Shown here: piece after piece, positions 1 through 8,725 of the stretch
Numbering within the stretch: the first letter of the stretch is position 1
Layout of the letters: each line of letters begins with the position of its first letter
Assembly (NCBI GenBank): GCA_030653975.1
Contig: JAURYH010000035.1
Location: forward strand, 49,058 to 113,057
DNA from: Hydrogenophaga sp.
GTDB lineage: Bacteria > Pseudomonadota > Gammaproteobacteria > Burkholderiales > Burkholderiaceae_C
Reading direction: 5' to 3'
DNA: 64,000 nucleotides
Program-made: the position numbers and the translations under genes
Notes under the pieces: generated by a model
The model's database searches: none
What the model was told of the DNA's origin: nothing
The model's input: the letters and a program-made list of their open reading frames with translations, nothing else

Positions 1-853
1 TCACCCCGCCCACAGCGCCCAGGATCTTGGGCAGGCTGGGCAGGTCGTAAGGTGCTTCCCAGCCAAACACGTAGTGGTACACCGTGGCCAGGCTGGTGGC
101 GGCAAAACACAGCATGAAACCGTAGAAGGTCAGGTGGTGGTCGCGTCGACGCGACAGGGTGTAGGCATCGTCCTCGTTGTGACAGCCTTCCCCGTGACCA
201 CCGTCCAGGTACTTGAGCGTCGCCACATCGCGCGCAGCCTGCACCGCATCACCACCGGCCACCGCTTGCCCCGTCGTCGCGGGTGACACATCGCGCAGGA
301 AGCGCGTGACGCCGATGCCCAGCGCCAGCACAGCCCAGAGAAACACGGGCGCGAACATCAACACCAGCAGGTTATGCGGAAACAGGTTGTAGAAGTTTCC
401 GCCCAGGTCCCCTCCCCACACGGTGCCGTTCAGCGCCAGGGCCAGCACCAGGAACAGCGCCAGTCCAACGGCCAGTGCGAGTGACATGGTCAGGCCATTG
501 CGCTCGTAAAGCGCGCCCAGCGGCTGGGGCCAGGCATAGGCAACATAGGTCTCACCCCGGACCTTCGCCATGGCCTGCGGCACATTGACCGCGAACTCGT
601 GGGGAGGTGCGTATTGACACGCGTGCAGGCAGGCGCCGCAGTTGTGGCACAGGTTGGCCAGGTAGTGGATATCGGCTGGGCCGAATTCGAGCCGACGGGT
701 CATGGCCGGGAACACCGCGCAGAAGCCTTCGCAGTAGCGGCAGGCGTTGCAGATGGCCATCTGCCGCGTCACCTCGTCCACCGAGGCCGATGAGGCGTTC
801 GCCCCGGAAGCGAGTGACCGGGCGTCCTGCACCAGTGAATCAAGCGGCGACAT
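1..853 (-). CDS. tcuB: TcuB-like tricarballylate/citrate utilisation membrane Fe-S protein (3' end outside window)
   Basis: Reading leftwards from the ATG at 853, the frame stays open to the window edge, so the C-terminus is missing. The N-terminal ~95 residues carry two CxxCxxCxxxC clusters ([11 protein letters not shown] and [11 protein letters not shown]), followed by hydrophobic segments that look like membrane helices, and a His/Glu-rich stretch ([12 protein letters not shown]). This matches the TcuB/CitB family, known to pass electrons from the reduced FAD of TcuA to the quinone pool. The start codon overlaps the end of tcuA by 14 bp, which suggests translational coupling. Assignment to the family is firm; the exact substrate of the pair is inferred. 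Confidence 0.88.
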   Translation of the reverse strand, partial: MSPLDSLVQDARSLASGANASSASVDEVTRQMAICNACRYCEGFCAVFPAMTRRLEFGPADIHYLANLCHNCGACLHACQYAPPHEFAVNVPQAMAKVRGETYVAYAWPQPLGALYERNGLTMSLALAVGLALFLVLALALNGTVWGGDLGGNFYNLFPHNLLVLMFAPVFLWAVLALGIGVTRFLRDVSPATTGQAVAGGDAVQAARDVATLKYLDGGHGEGCHNEDDAYTLSRRRDHHLTFYGFMLCFAATSLATVYHYVFGWEAPYDLPSLPKILGAVGGV

Positions 854-2276
854 GCCGACCCTCCTTGAGGCTCATCGCCGAGCGAGCAGCTTCAGAGCCG
901 GCAATGCGGCCGAAGGCGGTTCCAATGGACATGCCGACCCCGGCGGTGTAGCCCTTGCCCAGCACATTGCCCGCCATCATCTCGCCCGCCACAAAGAGGT
1001 TGGGGCTGGGCGCACCACCGAAACGCACAGCGGCGGTTTCATCGGTCTTCAGGCCCAGGTAGGTAAAAGTCACACCCGGCTTCAGCGCATAGGCATAGAA
1101 CGGGGCTGTGTCGATGGGTCTGGCCCAGTGGGTTTTCGCGGGCGTGAGGTCTTCTGTGAAGCAATCGTCCAGCGCGGTGTGGTCAAACGTGCCGACGCGG
1201 CAGGCGTTGTTGTAATCGGTCAAAGTTTGCATGAAGGTGTCTCTGTCCAGGCCCAGTTGCTCGGCCAACTCGGGCAGCGTATTGGCCTGCACGCCGGGAA
1301 ACACCGGCGGCATGAAACGGCCAATGGCCTTGGCATCGATGATGGAATAACCAATCTGCTCCGGCTGCTGAGCCACCAGGCGACCCCAGATGGCATAGCG
1401 CTTGGGCCAGAAGTCTTCGCCCTCGTCGTAGAAGCGCAGCGCATCGCGGTTGACCACCACACCCAGCGAGACGCAGTCGATGCGGGTGCAGATGCCACCG
1501 TCGTAAAGCGGTGCGCGTGCGTCGATCGCCACCATGTGCGCCTGGGTCGGGTCGCCGATCGCATCGGCGCCGTGGTCGTCGAGCAAATGGCGCAGCAGCA
1601 CGCCCTGGTTGAAACGGGTACCCCGGATCAGGAAGTTGTCGGACGGCGTCTCGCCACGCTCGTTGATGCCCCAGGCTTCGCGCAACCATTCGCGGTTGGA
1701 CTCGAACCCACCGGCCGCCAGCACACAGCTGCGTGCAGTGATGCGCTCGGGGCCGACGTACGCGGCGACAAAATGCCCATCGCGCAACTCCAGCCGGTCC
1801 ACCGGTGCCTCATACCGGACCCGAACCCCCAGGCGCTCGGCGCTGCGGAAATAGGCGTTCACCAGCGCCTTGCCACCGCCCATGAAGAAGGCATTGGTGC
1901 GGGCCGTGTGCAGCGCGCCCGACAGCGACGGCTGGAAATGCACGCCGTGGCTGCGCATCCAGGGCCGGCAGGTGCTGGAGTCGCGGATCACGCGGCGCGC
2001 CAGCATCTCATTGGTCAAGCCACCGGTGACCTTGAGCAGGTCTTGCCAGAATTCTTCTTCCGGATACGCGTCCACCAGCACGTCTTGCGGTGCGTCGTGC
2101 ATGCAGCGCAGGTTGCGGGTGTGGGCCGAGTTCCCGCCGCGCCATTCTTGCGGTGCGGATTCCAGCAGCAAGACGCTGGCGCCGGCTTCGCGCGCCATCA
2201 GGGCGGCGCAGAGCGCGGCGTTGCCACCGCCGATCACCAGCACGTCGACCGCTGGACTTTCTTCTGTTCTTGGCAT
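840..2276 (-). CDS. tcuA: TcuA-like FAD-dependent tricarballylate dehydrogenase
   Basis: A 478-residue flavoprotein of the fumarate reductase/succinate dehydrogenase flavoprotein family. An FAD dinucleotide-binding motif ([10 protein letters not shown]) starts near residue 13, and a second FAD segment ([18 protein letters not shown]) lies near the C-terminus. No signal peptide is visible, so it is probably cytoplasmic and docked on TcuB. In Salmonella TcuA oxidises tricarballylate to cis-aconitate; applying that reaction here is inference from similarity and from the adjacent tcuB. It starts 6 bp after the upstream lyase gene ends and overlaps tcuB, so it sits inside a tight operon with the lyase, CoA-ester genes and TctABC-type transporter. 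Confidence 0.87.
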   Translation of the reverse strand: MPRTEESPAVDVLVIGGGNAALCAALMAREAGASVLLLESAPQEWRGGNSAHTRNLRCMHDAPQDVLVDAYPEEEFWQDLLKVTGGLTNEMLARRVIRDSSTCRPWMRSHGVHFQPSLSGALHTARTNAFFMGGGKALVNAYFRSAERLGVRVRYEAPVDRLELRDGHFVAAYVGPERITARSCVLAAGGFESNREWLREAWGINERGETPSDNFLIRGTRFNQGVLLRHLLDDHGADAIGDPTQAHMVAIDARAPLYDGGICTRIDCVSLGVVVNRDALRFYDEGEDFWPKRYAIWGRLVAQQPEQIGYSIIDAKAIGRFMPPVFPGVQANTLPELAEQLGLDRDTFMQTLTDYNNACRVGTFDHTALDDCFTEDLTPAKTHWARPIDTAPFYAYALKPGVTFTYLGLKTDETAAVRFGGAPSPNLFVAGEMMAGNVLGKGYTAGVGMSIGTAFGRIAGSEAARSAMSLKEGRHVAA

Positions 2277-2282
2277 GATGAT

Positions 2283-3635
2283 TCAGCGCCCCTGGCGAGC
2301 GGCCAGCACACGGTCCACCATCACACCGGCCTGGCCCAGGTGGTTCACCGGGTCACACAAGGATTCGAGCTGGGGGCGGGTCAGGTGCTGCTTGATCTCC
2401 GGGTGCGCTTCCAGGATGTCGATCAAAGGCCGGTTTTCGGCCAGCGCCTGACGGCACAGGTCGTACACCAGGTCGTGCGCATATTCACGGCCCAGGTAAG
2501 GGCCCAGGCCCATCATCACGGCTTCCGACATGACCAGCCCGTGGGTGATGTCCATGTTGGCGCGCATGCGGGTGGCGTCCACCTCCAGGCCCTGCAGCAC
2601 GAACTTGGTCTGTTTCAGCGCACCCGACATGAGGCAGAAGATCTCGGGCAACGACACCCACTCGATTTCCCAAGGGCCTGTGGAGCGTTCGTGGTCGGCC
2701 ACCATGGCGTCCATCAGTGCAGCGGCGTGCTGACGCGCCACCGAGATGTTGGCGTGGATGTAGAGGCAGGAAATCGGATTGCGCTTTTGCGGCATGGTGC
2801 TCGACGAGCCACGACCGGGGGCATAGGGTTCAAACACCTCGCCCACTTCGGTCTGCATCATCAGCTTCACGTCCATGGCGATCTTGCCCAGCGACCCGCC
2901 CACCAGACCGAGGAAAGCACCGACTTCGGCGATGGTGTCGCGCACGGTGTGCCAGGAGATCAGGGGTTGCGCCAGGCCCAGTTCTTTCATGAGCGCCGCC
3001 TGGGTTTCCATCGCGCCCTTGTCCAGCGACGACAGCGTGCCCGAAGCACCACCGAACTCACCCATGAACACGCGCGGCTTGAGCTGCTGCAGACGTTCGC
3101 GGTGGCGCTCGATGCCGGCCAGGATGCTGGCCATCTTGTAGCCGAAGGTGATGGGTGTGGCCTGCTGGAGGTTGGAGCGTCCGATGACGGGTGTGTCGCG
3201 GTACTTCTGTGCCAGCGCCGCCAATGCGTCGGAAATGTCCTTGAGGTCCTGCTCGACCAGCGCGAGACCCTCGCGCATCTGCAGCACCGCGGCGGTGTCG
3301 GTGATGTCCTGTGTGGTCGCGCCCCAATGGCAGTACTCGCCCAGGCGGTCGCGGCAGTTGGCGTTGATCTGGTTGACCACCGCGATGATCGGATAGCCGA
3401 TCTGCTCGGTCTTGGCCTTGAGCTGGTCCCAGTCGATCATGGACAGCTCGCAGTGCTGGACGATCTCGTCGGCGGCTTCCTGGGGGATGATGCCCAGTTC
3501 GCCCTGGACCTTGGCCAGCGCGCGCTCGATGTCCAGGTACTTGGCGGTCCGGTTCTCGTCCGACCAGACTTGGCGCATGCGGCTGTCGCTGAAAATGTCG
3601 CCGAAGATGCGTGAGTCGATGATGGTGGCAGCCAT
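2283..3635 (-). CDS. Class-II fumarase/aspartase-superfamily lyase (3-carboxymuconate cycloisomerase/adenylosuccinate lyase-like)
   Basis: 450 residues from the ATG at 3635, with the superfamily signature SSSTMPQKRNP at about 277-287 (flexible loop with the catalytic serine) and HWGATTQD at 103-110. The segment that in many lyases reads R-T-H-x-Q is GRSNLQQATP (152-161), so the usual general-acid histidine is replaced by Asn155. In this respect it resembles cycloisomerase-type members, which also lack that His. Neighbours are tcuA and itaconate-type CoA enzymes. One relative of this superfamily, fungal Tad1, decarboxylates trans-aconitate to itaconate; that activity would fit this operon but is only inference. 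A fumarate-forming lyase on another succinyl compound is the main alternative. The frame stays open further upstream, but that part overlaps the next gene and is not conserved-looking. Confidence 0.8.
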   Translation of the reverse strand: MAATIIDSRIFGDIFSDSRMRQVWSDENRTAKYLDIERALAKVQGELGIIPQEAADEIVQHCELSMIDWDQLKAKTEQIGYPIIAVVNQINANCRDRLGEYCHWGATTQDITDTAAVLQMREGLALVEQDLKDISDALAALAQKYRDTPVIGRSNLQQATPITFGYKMASILAGIERHRERLQQLKPRVFMGEFGGASGTLSSLDKGAMETQAALMKELGLAQPLISWHTVRDTIAEVGAFLGLVGGSLGKIAMDVKLMMQTEVGEVFEPYAPGRGSSSTMPQKRNPISCLYIHANISVARQHAAALMDAMVADHERSTGPWEIEWVSLPEIFCLMSGALKQTKFVLQGLEVDATRMRANMDITHGLVMSEAVMMGLGPYLGREYAHDLVYDLCRQALAENRPLIDILEAHPEIKQHLTRPQLESLCDPVNHLGQAGVMVDRVLAARQGR

Positions 3636-3661
3636 GGTGATCCTCAAAAAGTACTGGGGGT

Positions 3662-4483
3662 TCAGAAAGGTAGGCCCGCCAGGGCCAGAATGCGTTGGGC
3701 GCGCAGCACCACGGGCTTGTCGACCATGCGGCCGTCGACCTGTATGGCCCCCTGGCCACTCCCGGTCTGCCAGGCACTGTTCACACGGGATGCCCATGCC
3801 AGCGTCTGGGCATCGGGTCGCAAGGCTTCGCGCACCACACTCACTTGCGTCGGATGGATGCAAAGCTTGGCGGTAAAACCCAGGGCGCGGGCGTGCAGGA
3901 TGTCGGCATTCACGCGCTCGATGGCAAGTTCGGGGGTGACCCCAGCCACCGGTGACGGCAGCTCGGCGGCACGCGAGGCCATGGCAATGGCCGTGGCGGC
4001 CGCATCGAGCGCGAAGCCGGGTCCGGGCAGGTCGAGGTCCAGCAGGTAGTCGATGGAGCCGAAGGCCAGGCGCGACACATGGGGCGCACGGGCGATGTCG
4101 TTCAGGCCCATCACGCCGAGCACGGTCTCGATCAGGGGCAACACCTGCGCGCTGGGGGCCATCCGCGCATGAACCGCGGCGACCTGAGCCGCTGACTCGC
4201 ATTTGGACAACATCACCTCGCGTACCGGTTGGGCCAACAGCCACTCCAGATCGTCCGCGTGCCAGGGACTCAGGGCATCATTGAGACGCACGAGGATGGC
4301 GTCGAGCGCGGCTTTGTCCAGCGTAGCGAGCCAGGCGCCGATGGCTTTGCGGGCCTGCGGCTTGTCGGCGGGCGACACCGCGTCCTCCAGATCGAGAATT
4401 ACCCGATCCGCACCGCTGGCCAGCGCCTTCGCAAAACGGTCGGGGCGGTTGCCCGGCACAAACAGGTAGGTGGTCGGGATCAC
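3662..4483 (-). CDS. HpcH/HpaI (CitE-like) lyase, citramalyl-CoA lyase candidate
   Basis: 273 residues. Family marks are FVPGNRPDRFAKA near the N-terminus, VILDLEDAV (about 28-36), the acidic metal-binding segment LIETVLGVMGL, AFGSIDYLLDLD and KLCIHPTQ. These place it with the CitE/malyl-CoA/citramalyl-CoA lyases, TIM-barrel Mg-dependent enzymes that cleave beta-hydroxyacyl-CoA thioesters. Its ATG overlaps the stop of the CoA-transferase gene (ATGA, 4480-4483). In bacterial itaconate degradation the trio Ict (CaiB family), Ich (MaoC-like) and Ccl (CitE-like) makes acetyl-CoA and pyruvate. The same three families are adjacent here, so citramalyl-CoA lyase is the preferred function by inference. 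Malyl-CoA lyase activity cannot be excluded. Confidence 0.82.
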   Translation of the reverse strand: MIPTTYLFVPGNRPDRFAKALASGADRVILDLEDAVSPADKPQARKAIGAWLATLDKAALDAILVRLNDALSPWHADDLEWLLAQPVREVMLSKCESAAQVAAVHARMAPSAQVLPLIETVLGVMGLNDIARAPHVSRLAFGSIDYLLDLDLPGPGFALDAAATAIAMASRAAELPSPVAGVTPELAIERVNADILHARALGFTAKLCIHPTQVSVVREALRPDAQTLAWASRVNSAWQTGSGQGAIQVDGRMVDKPVVLRAQRILALAGLPF

Positions 4484-5661
4484 ACCGCCCCCTCTTCGCG
4501 CAAGGCCTGAACCTGCATGGCGCTGTAGCCGAGGCCGCTCAGGATGCTGTCGGTGTGCTGACCCAGTGCAGGCACGGCGTCCATGCGCGGTGCACCCTGG
4601 CTCCAGGAACCCGGCGGCAACAGGGCCGGAACCGTCCCCACCGAGGTGCCCACCTGGGTCCAGCGCTGGCGCGCCTGCAACTGAGGGTGTGCCCAGACCT
4701 CGGCCATGGTGTTCACCTGGGCGTTGGCGATCTGCGCCGTTTCCAGACGCAGCACCACGTCGGCGGCGCTGAGGCCTGCAAAGGCGTTCACGATGATGTC
4801 GTAGAGGGACGCACGCGCGGCCACACGCAGCGGGTTGCTCGCGAAGCGATCGTCAGTGGCCAGCGCCGGCTGCAACAGCACCTGTTCGCAAAAGGCCTTC
4901 CACTCGCGCTCGTTCTGCAGGCCCAGCATCACGGTCTTGCCATCCCCGGCGGGGAAGGGGCCGTACGGGTAGATGGTGGCGTGGCTGGCGCCGGTGCGCT
5001 TGGGCGGCGCCGCGCCGTCGATGCTGTAGTACAGCGGGTAGCCCATCCATTCCGTCAGGGATTCCAGCATCGAGATGTCGATGTGCTGGCCCTGCCCGGT
5101 CTGCAGGCGGTGCAGCAGCGCGGCCAGGATGTTGGTGTACGCGTACATGCCGGCGGCGATGTCGGCAATCGACGGTCCGGCCTTGGACGGCGTGTCTTCG
5201 GTCCCCGTGACCGATACAAACCCCGCCTCGCTCTGGATCAGCAGGTCGTAGGCCTTCTTGTCGCGGTAGGGCCCGCTGTCGCCATAGCCGGAGATGTCGC
5301 AGACAATGATGCCCGGCTTGGCGGCGCTCAGGACTTCGTAAGAAAGGCCCAGGCGAGCGGCGGCACCGGGCGCGAGGTTCTGCACCACCACGTCGGCCTC
5401 TTCTTCAATGATCCGTTTGAGAATGGCCTGCGCCTCGGGGTTCTTGACGTCCAGCGTCAGGCTTTCCTTGCTGCGGTTGGTCCAGACGAAGTGCGAGGCG
5501 ATGCCCCGCACGCGGGTGTCGTAGCCGCGCGCGAAATCGCCCACGCCGGGGCGCTCAATTTTGATCACGCGAGCCCCAAGGTCGGCGAGCTGGCGGGTGG
5601 CGAACGGCGCCGCGATGGCGTGTTCGAGTGTGACGACGGTGATGCCTTGAAGCGGTTGCAT
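4480..5661 (-). CDS. CaiB/BaiF family CoA-transferase, itaconate/mesaconate CoA-transferase candidate
   Basis: 393 residues, the usual length for class III CoA-transferases. The N-terminus LQGITVVTLEHAIAAPFATRQLADLGARV is shown in part by VVTLEHAIAAPFATRQLA, and the catalytic aspartate motif is KKAYDLLIQSEAG. These enzymes move CoA between carboxylic acids through an aspartyl-CoA anhydride. It lies 10 bp after the MaoC-like gene and overlaps the CitE-like gene by 4 bp, so the three are cotranscribed. By analogy with the Ict-Ich-Ccl set of Pseudomonas and Yersinia it may use succinyl-CoA to activate itaconate; mesaconate or citramalate are alternative acceptors. The family call is firm, the substrate inferred. 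Confidence 0.84.
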   Translation of the reverse strand: MQPLQGITVVTLEHAIAAPFATRQLADLGARVIKIERPGVGDFARGYDTRVRGIASHFVWTNRSKESLTLDVKNPEAQAILKRIIEEEADVVVQNLAPGAAARLGLSYEVLSAAKPGIIVCDISGYGDSGPYRDKKAYDLLIQSEAGFVSVTGTEDTPSKAGPSIADIAAGMYAYTNILAALLHRLQTGQGQHIDISMLESLTEWMGYPLYYSIDGAAPPKRTGASHATIYPYGPFPAGDGKTVMLGLQNEREWKAFCEQVLLQPALATDDRFASNPLRVAARASLYDIIVNAFAGLSAADVVLRLETAQIANAQVNTMAEVWAHPQLQARQRWTQVGTSVGTVPALLPPGSWSQGAPRMDAVPALGQHTDSILSGLGYSAMQVQALREEGAV

Positions 5662-5671
5662 GGTGTGTCCT

Positions 5672-6535
5672 TCAGCGCAACGTGGCCACGGCGTCCATGG
5701 TCAGCCAGCCCTCGTGGTCCTGGGCCCAGAGCTTCACCGTCTTGCCGTCGGCTTGCGGCGCGCCGTTGACACGGAACGGGTGCAGATCGAACGTGGGCCG
5801 CACCGCCTTGAAGCTGAAGCTCGCCACGTCGGCGCCCGGCAGATGGCGGCGAATTTGGTCCATCAGCAGCGTGGCAATCAACGGGCCGTGCACGATCAGG
5901 CCGGGGTAACCTTCGACCTCCGTCACGTACTGGCGGTCGTAGTGGATGCGGTGGCCGTTGAACGTGAGCGCGCTGTAGCGGAACAGCAGCACGTCGTCCG
6001 GCACGATCTCCAGCTGCCAGGGCGCACCGGTGGGTGCGGCCACGGGTGGTGGCTCCACATCGCTCGCCTGTTTTGCCTCGCGGTAGACGATGTCGTGAAA
6101 CTCGACGACGGCAGGATCAGACGCTTCGTTGCACCGCAGTTCGTGGCGCACCTTCACGAACACCAGCTTGCCCGTGCGCCCAGCCTTCTCGGTGACATTG
6201 GCAATGGTCGAGGTGCGCTGCACGTCGTCGCCCACACGGACCGGCGAACGGAACTCGAACTGGCTGCCCGCCCACATGCGGCGCGGCAAAGGCACCGGCG
6301 GCAGAAAGCCGCCGCGCTTGGCGTGACCGTCGGCGCCAATCTCGCTCTGGCGATGCAAGGGCAGGAAGTACAGCCAGTGCCACAGCGGCGGCAGCGGGGT
6401 ACCGCTGGCCACCGCCATGTCGGGGTGGTCCAGGGTGGCGTTCAATGCCTTGATCGGCGTGGCGCCAATGAGGTCGTTCAGGATTTCTTGACGACCGATC
6501 CAGTCGGCAAGCGGGTTGGGAATGGACATGGTCAT
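5672..6535 (-). CDS. MaoC/FAS1-like hydratase, itaconyl-CoA or mesaconyl-CoA hydratase candidate
   Basis: 287 residues with a double hot-dog layout: an N-terminal FAS1-like dehydratase half (about 1-150) and a C-terminal half with the hydratase signature LTFNGHRIHYD near residue 203, where the Asn/His/Asp-type residues sit. This is the arrangement of mesaconyl-C4-CoA hydratase and of bacterial itaconyl-CoA hydratase (Ich). The start at 6535 is preceded by AGGAG about six bases upstream; a second in-frame ATG lies two codons on. It sits between the transporter gene and the CoA-transferase. Hydration of itaconyl-CoA to citramalyl-CoA is the inferred role. Confidence 0.83.
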   Translation of the reverse strand: MTMSIPNPLADWIGRQEILNDLIGATPIKALNATLDHPDMAVASGTPLPPLWHWLYFLPLHRQSEIGADGHAKRGGFLPPVPLPRRMWAGSQFEFRSPVRVGDDVQRTSTIANVTEKAGRTGKLVFVKVRHELRCNEASDPAVVEFHDIVYREAKQASDVEPPPVAAPTGAPWQLEIVPDDVLLFRYSALTFNGHRIHYDRQYVTEVEGYPGLIVHGPLIATLLMDQIRRHLPGADVASFSFKAVRPTFDLHPFRVNGAPQADGKTVKLWAQDHEGWLTMDAVATLR

Positions 6536-6586
6536 GTCAGCTCCTGCGAGCGATTTGAAAGAGTGGGAGAGGTTGAACCCAGTGCA

Positions 6587-8602
6587 TCACTTCAGCGGCC
6601 AGGGGAGTTCGACAAAGCGTTGCAAGACACCGGCCGGGAAGTCCAGCGTGAGAAAGTGACCCAGGGTGACCATGAAGCCGATACACGCCCCCGCATACAC
6701 CAGGCTCTTGATCCAGCCGATCTTGGTACGCGTGACGAGAAAGGCGGTGATGAAGATCGCCAGGGACAGGATGAATCCGATCAGCGCGTTCATGCCGAAG
6801 AGAAAGGCGAACCAGCCCACCGACGGCCAAACGCTGCTGCCGTCGTGACTGTTGCCAACCCGCGCGGCAATTTCCTGGTCACAGTGGGTCGAATGCCCAG
6901 GCGCGCCACTGGCCAGCTTCCAGACGATGAAGCCGGTGAAGAACAGCATCAGCAGCGAAGTGGACAGCGGAAACACCGCGCCCAGGAACGACAGCGGGTA
7001 GCTGCTGGCTGCGCCGTAGCCAAACAGAATCAGCACGATCACGGCGAACACCAGCTGGGGCATACGCTCGGACAGCGTGCGACCACCAGCGGGCTCGGTG
7101 GGGGCCTGCACGCCCGACTGTGCACCCGTGGCCAGAGCGCCGTCTTCCGACACCCGGCTGCGCACCGCCATCAGCAAGGAAGCCACCGCCAGCGCCCCGA
7201 TGATGAGCACACCCGGTCGCTGCAGGAAGCCCCAGCCGTAGAACTGCAGCGCCTGATAGAGGTAGTTTTCCACCTGGCCCGAGAGCACGAAGCCGATCAG
7301 GAAGGCGGGGCGTGGCCAGCCAAAGCGGCGCAGGAAGATGCCGAGGATGCCGATGGCAAACAGCACCAGCAGGTCCGTCAGATCGCGTCGGGCCTGAAAG
7401 GCGGCAAAGCAGATCAGCATGATCATGGCCGGCGCGATCAGGTTGAACGGCACAAAGGTTAGGCGCGCGATGGGGGCGGCCAGCAGGAAACAGATAAAGG
7501 CGCCCACGATGCTGGCGATCGCCAGCGTCCAGGCAATCGTGTAGGTCAGTCCCAGGTCGGTGGTGACCATGTTCGGGCCCGGCTGCAGACCGAGCAGCAC
7601 CATGCCCCCGAGGAACACAGCCATGGAACCGGAACCCGGAATGCCGAACAGCAGCGTGGGCATCAGCGCGCCACCTTGCAAGGCGTTGTTGGCCGACTCC
7701 GGCGCTATCACGCCGCGGATGTCGCCCTTGCCAAACTGGCTGCTGTCTTTGCTCGACTGCACCACGTGGCCGTAGGCGATCCAGTCGACCACGCCGCCCC
7801 CAAGGCCAGGAATCGCACCGATGAAGGTGCCCAGGGCCGAACAGCGCAACACGAGAAACCAGTGCTTGAACGTGTCTTTGACACCCTGCAGCCAGCCCGA
7901 TCCCAGCGTGGCCTCCGAAGCGATAGGGCGGTGCCGGCGCATGAGTTCGGCCAGCTCGGGAATCGCAAACAGGCCCAGACCGATGATCACGAGGGGAATG
8001 CCGTCCTGCAGGTAATCCAGCTTGAGGTCAAAGCGGCTTTCACCGGTGGCTGGGGCCGCACCGATGGCGCCAAACATGATGCCCAGGCCGCAGGCGGCCA
8101 CACCGCGCACGATGCTGGCACCCGCCAGCACCCCCACCACCGACAGCCCGAGCACGGCAAACATGAAGAGTTCAGCCGTGGAGAACATCAGGATGAGGGG
8201 CTTGGCCACCACCACGAAACCGGTGAGCAGGATGGCCCCGAACACACCCCCCATGAGGGAAGCCGAGAAGGCTGCACTCAGCGCGCGCGCTGCCTGACCC
8301 TTCTTGGCCAGCGGATAGCCATCCAGCACGGTGGCCTGGCTGGCACTGGAGCCGGGTATGCCCATCAGCACCGACGTGAAGGTGTCGCCTGTGGGTATCA
8401 CCGCCACCATGCCCACCAGCATCGCGATGGCCGACACCGGGTCCATGCCGTAGATGAAGGGCATGAGCAAAGACATGCCGGCGATACCGCCCAGGCCGGG
8501 AAGAATGCCGACGCCAAGACCCACCACGATGCCCAGCAGCATGTAGGTGAGGTGCTGCAGGCTCATGAGGCCGACGAAGGCGCTCTGCATGGTTTCGAGC
8601 AT
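6587..8602 (-). CDS. Fused TctA-TctB permease of a tripartite tricarboxylate transporter
   Basis: 671 residues, much longer than a stand-alone TctA (about 500). Residues 1-500 are TctA-like, with GLGVGILPGLGGIAGMSLL, IPTGDTFTSVLMGIPGSSAS, and a second internal-repeat copy (FIGAIPGLGGGVVDWIAYG, LFGIPGSGSMAVFLGG). After a linker (about 485-520), residues 525-671 form a small four-helix TctB-like unit, including a glycine/aromatic-rich helix (WFAFLFGMNALIGF). The large and small membrane subunits are thus one polypeptide with no stop between. TctABC systems import di- and tricarboxylates with a periplasmic binding protein, here encoded just upstream (8726-9838). Import of a tricarboxylate or itaconate-type acid fits the operon but is inferred. 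Confidence 0.88.
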   Translation of the reverse strand: MLETMQSAFVGLMSLQHLTYMLLGIVVGLGVGILPGLGGIAGMSLLMPFIYGMDPVSAIAMLVGMVAVIPTGDTFTSVLMGIPGSSASQATVLDGYPLAKKGQAARALSAAFSASLMGGVFGAILLTGFVVVAKPLILMFSTAELFMFAVLGLSVVGVLAGASIVRGVAACGLGIMFGAIGAAPATGESRFDLKLDYLQDGIPLVIIGLGLFAIPELAELMRRHRPIASEATLGSGWLQGVKDTFKHWFLVLRCSALGTFIGAIPGLGGGVVDWIAYGHVVQSSKDSSQFGKGDIRGVIAPESANNALQGGALMPTLLFGIPGSGSMAVFLGGMVLLGLQPGPNMVTTDLGLTYTIAWTLAIASIVGAFICFLLAAPIARLTFVPFNLIAPAMIMLICFAAFQARRDLTDLLVLFAIGILGIFLRRFGWPRPAFLIGFVLSGQVENYLYQALQFYGWGFLQRPGVLIIGALAVASLLMAVRSRVSEDGALATGAQSGVQAPTEPAGGRTLSERMPQLVFAVIVLILFGYGAASSYPLSFLGAVFPLSTSLLMLFFTGFIVWKLASGAPGHSTHCDQEIAARVGNSHDGSSVWPSVGWFAFLFGMNALIGFILSLAIFITAFLVTRTKIGWIKSLVYAGACIGFMVTLGHFLTLDFPAGVLQRFVELPWPLK

Positions 8603-8725
8603 GGGTGTCTCCAGACATGACCGTCGAACGCGGCCTGTTCACATAACGACTGAAATAGGTCCACCTCTCCGCCGACACAAGAACGACCGGCGGGTCGGAA
8701 AACCGAGGAAGAGAAACGCCGAACG

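Noticed and set aside
747..3614. Very long plus-strand open frame (about 955 codons) across tcuA and the lyase gene
   Set aside because: It is antisense to two genes with clear family motifs; its product is low-complexity His/Arg/Gly-rich, as expected for a shadow frame in GC-rich DNA.
2283..4244. A 653-residue version of the lyase with a long N-terminal extension
   Set aside because: The extra part overlaps the CitE-like gene in another frame and has no family similarity; the ATG at 3635 gives the normal length.
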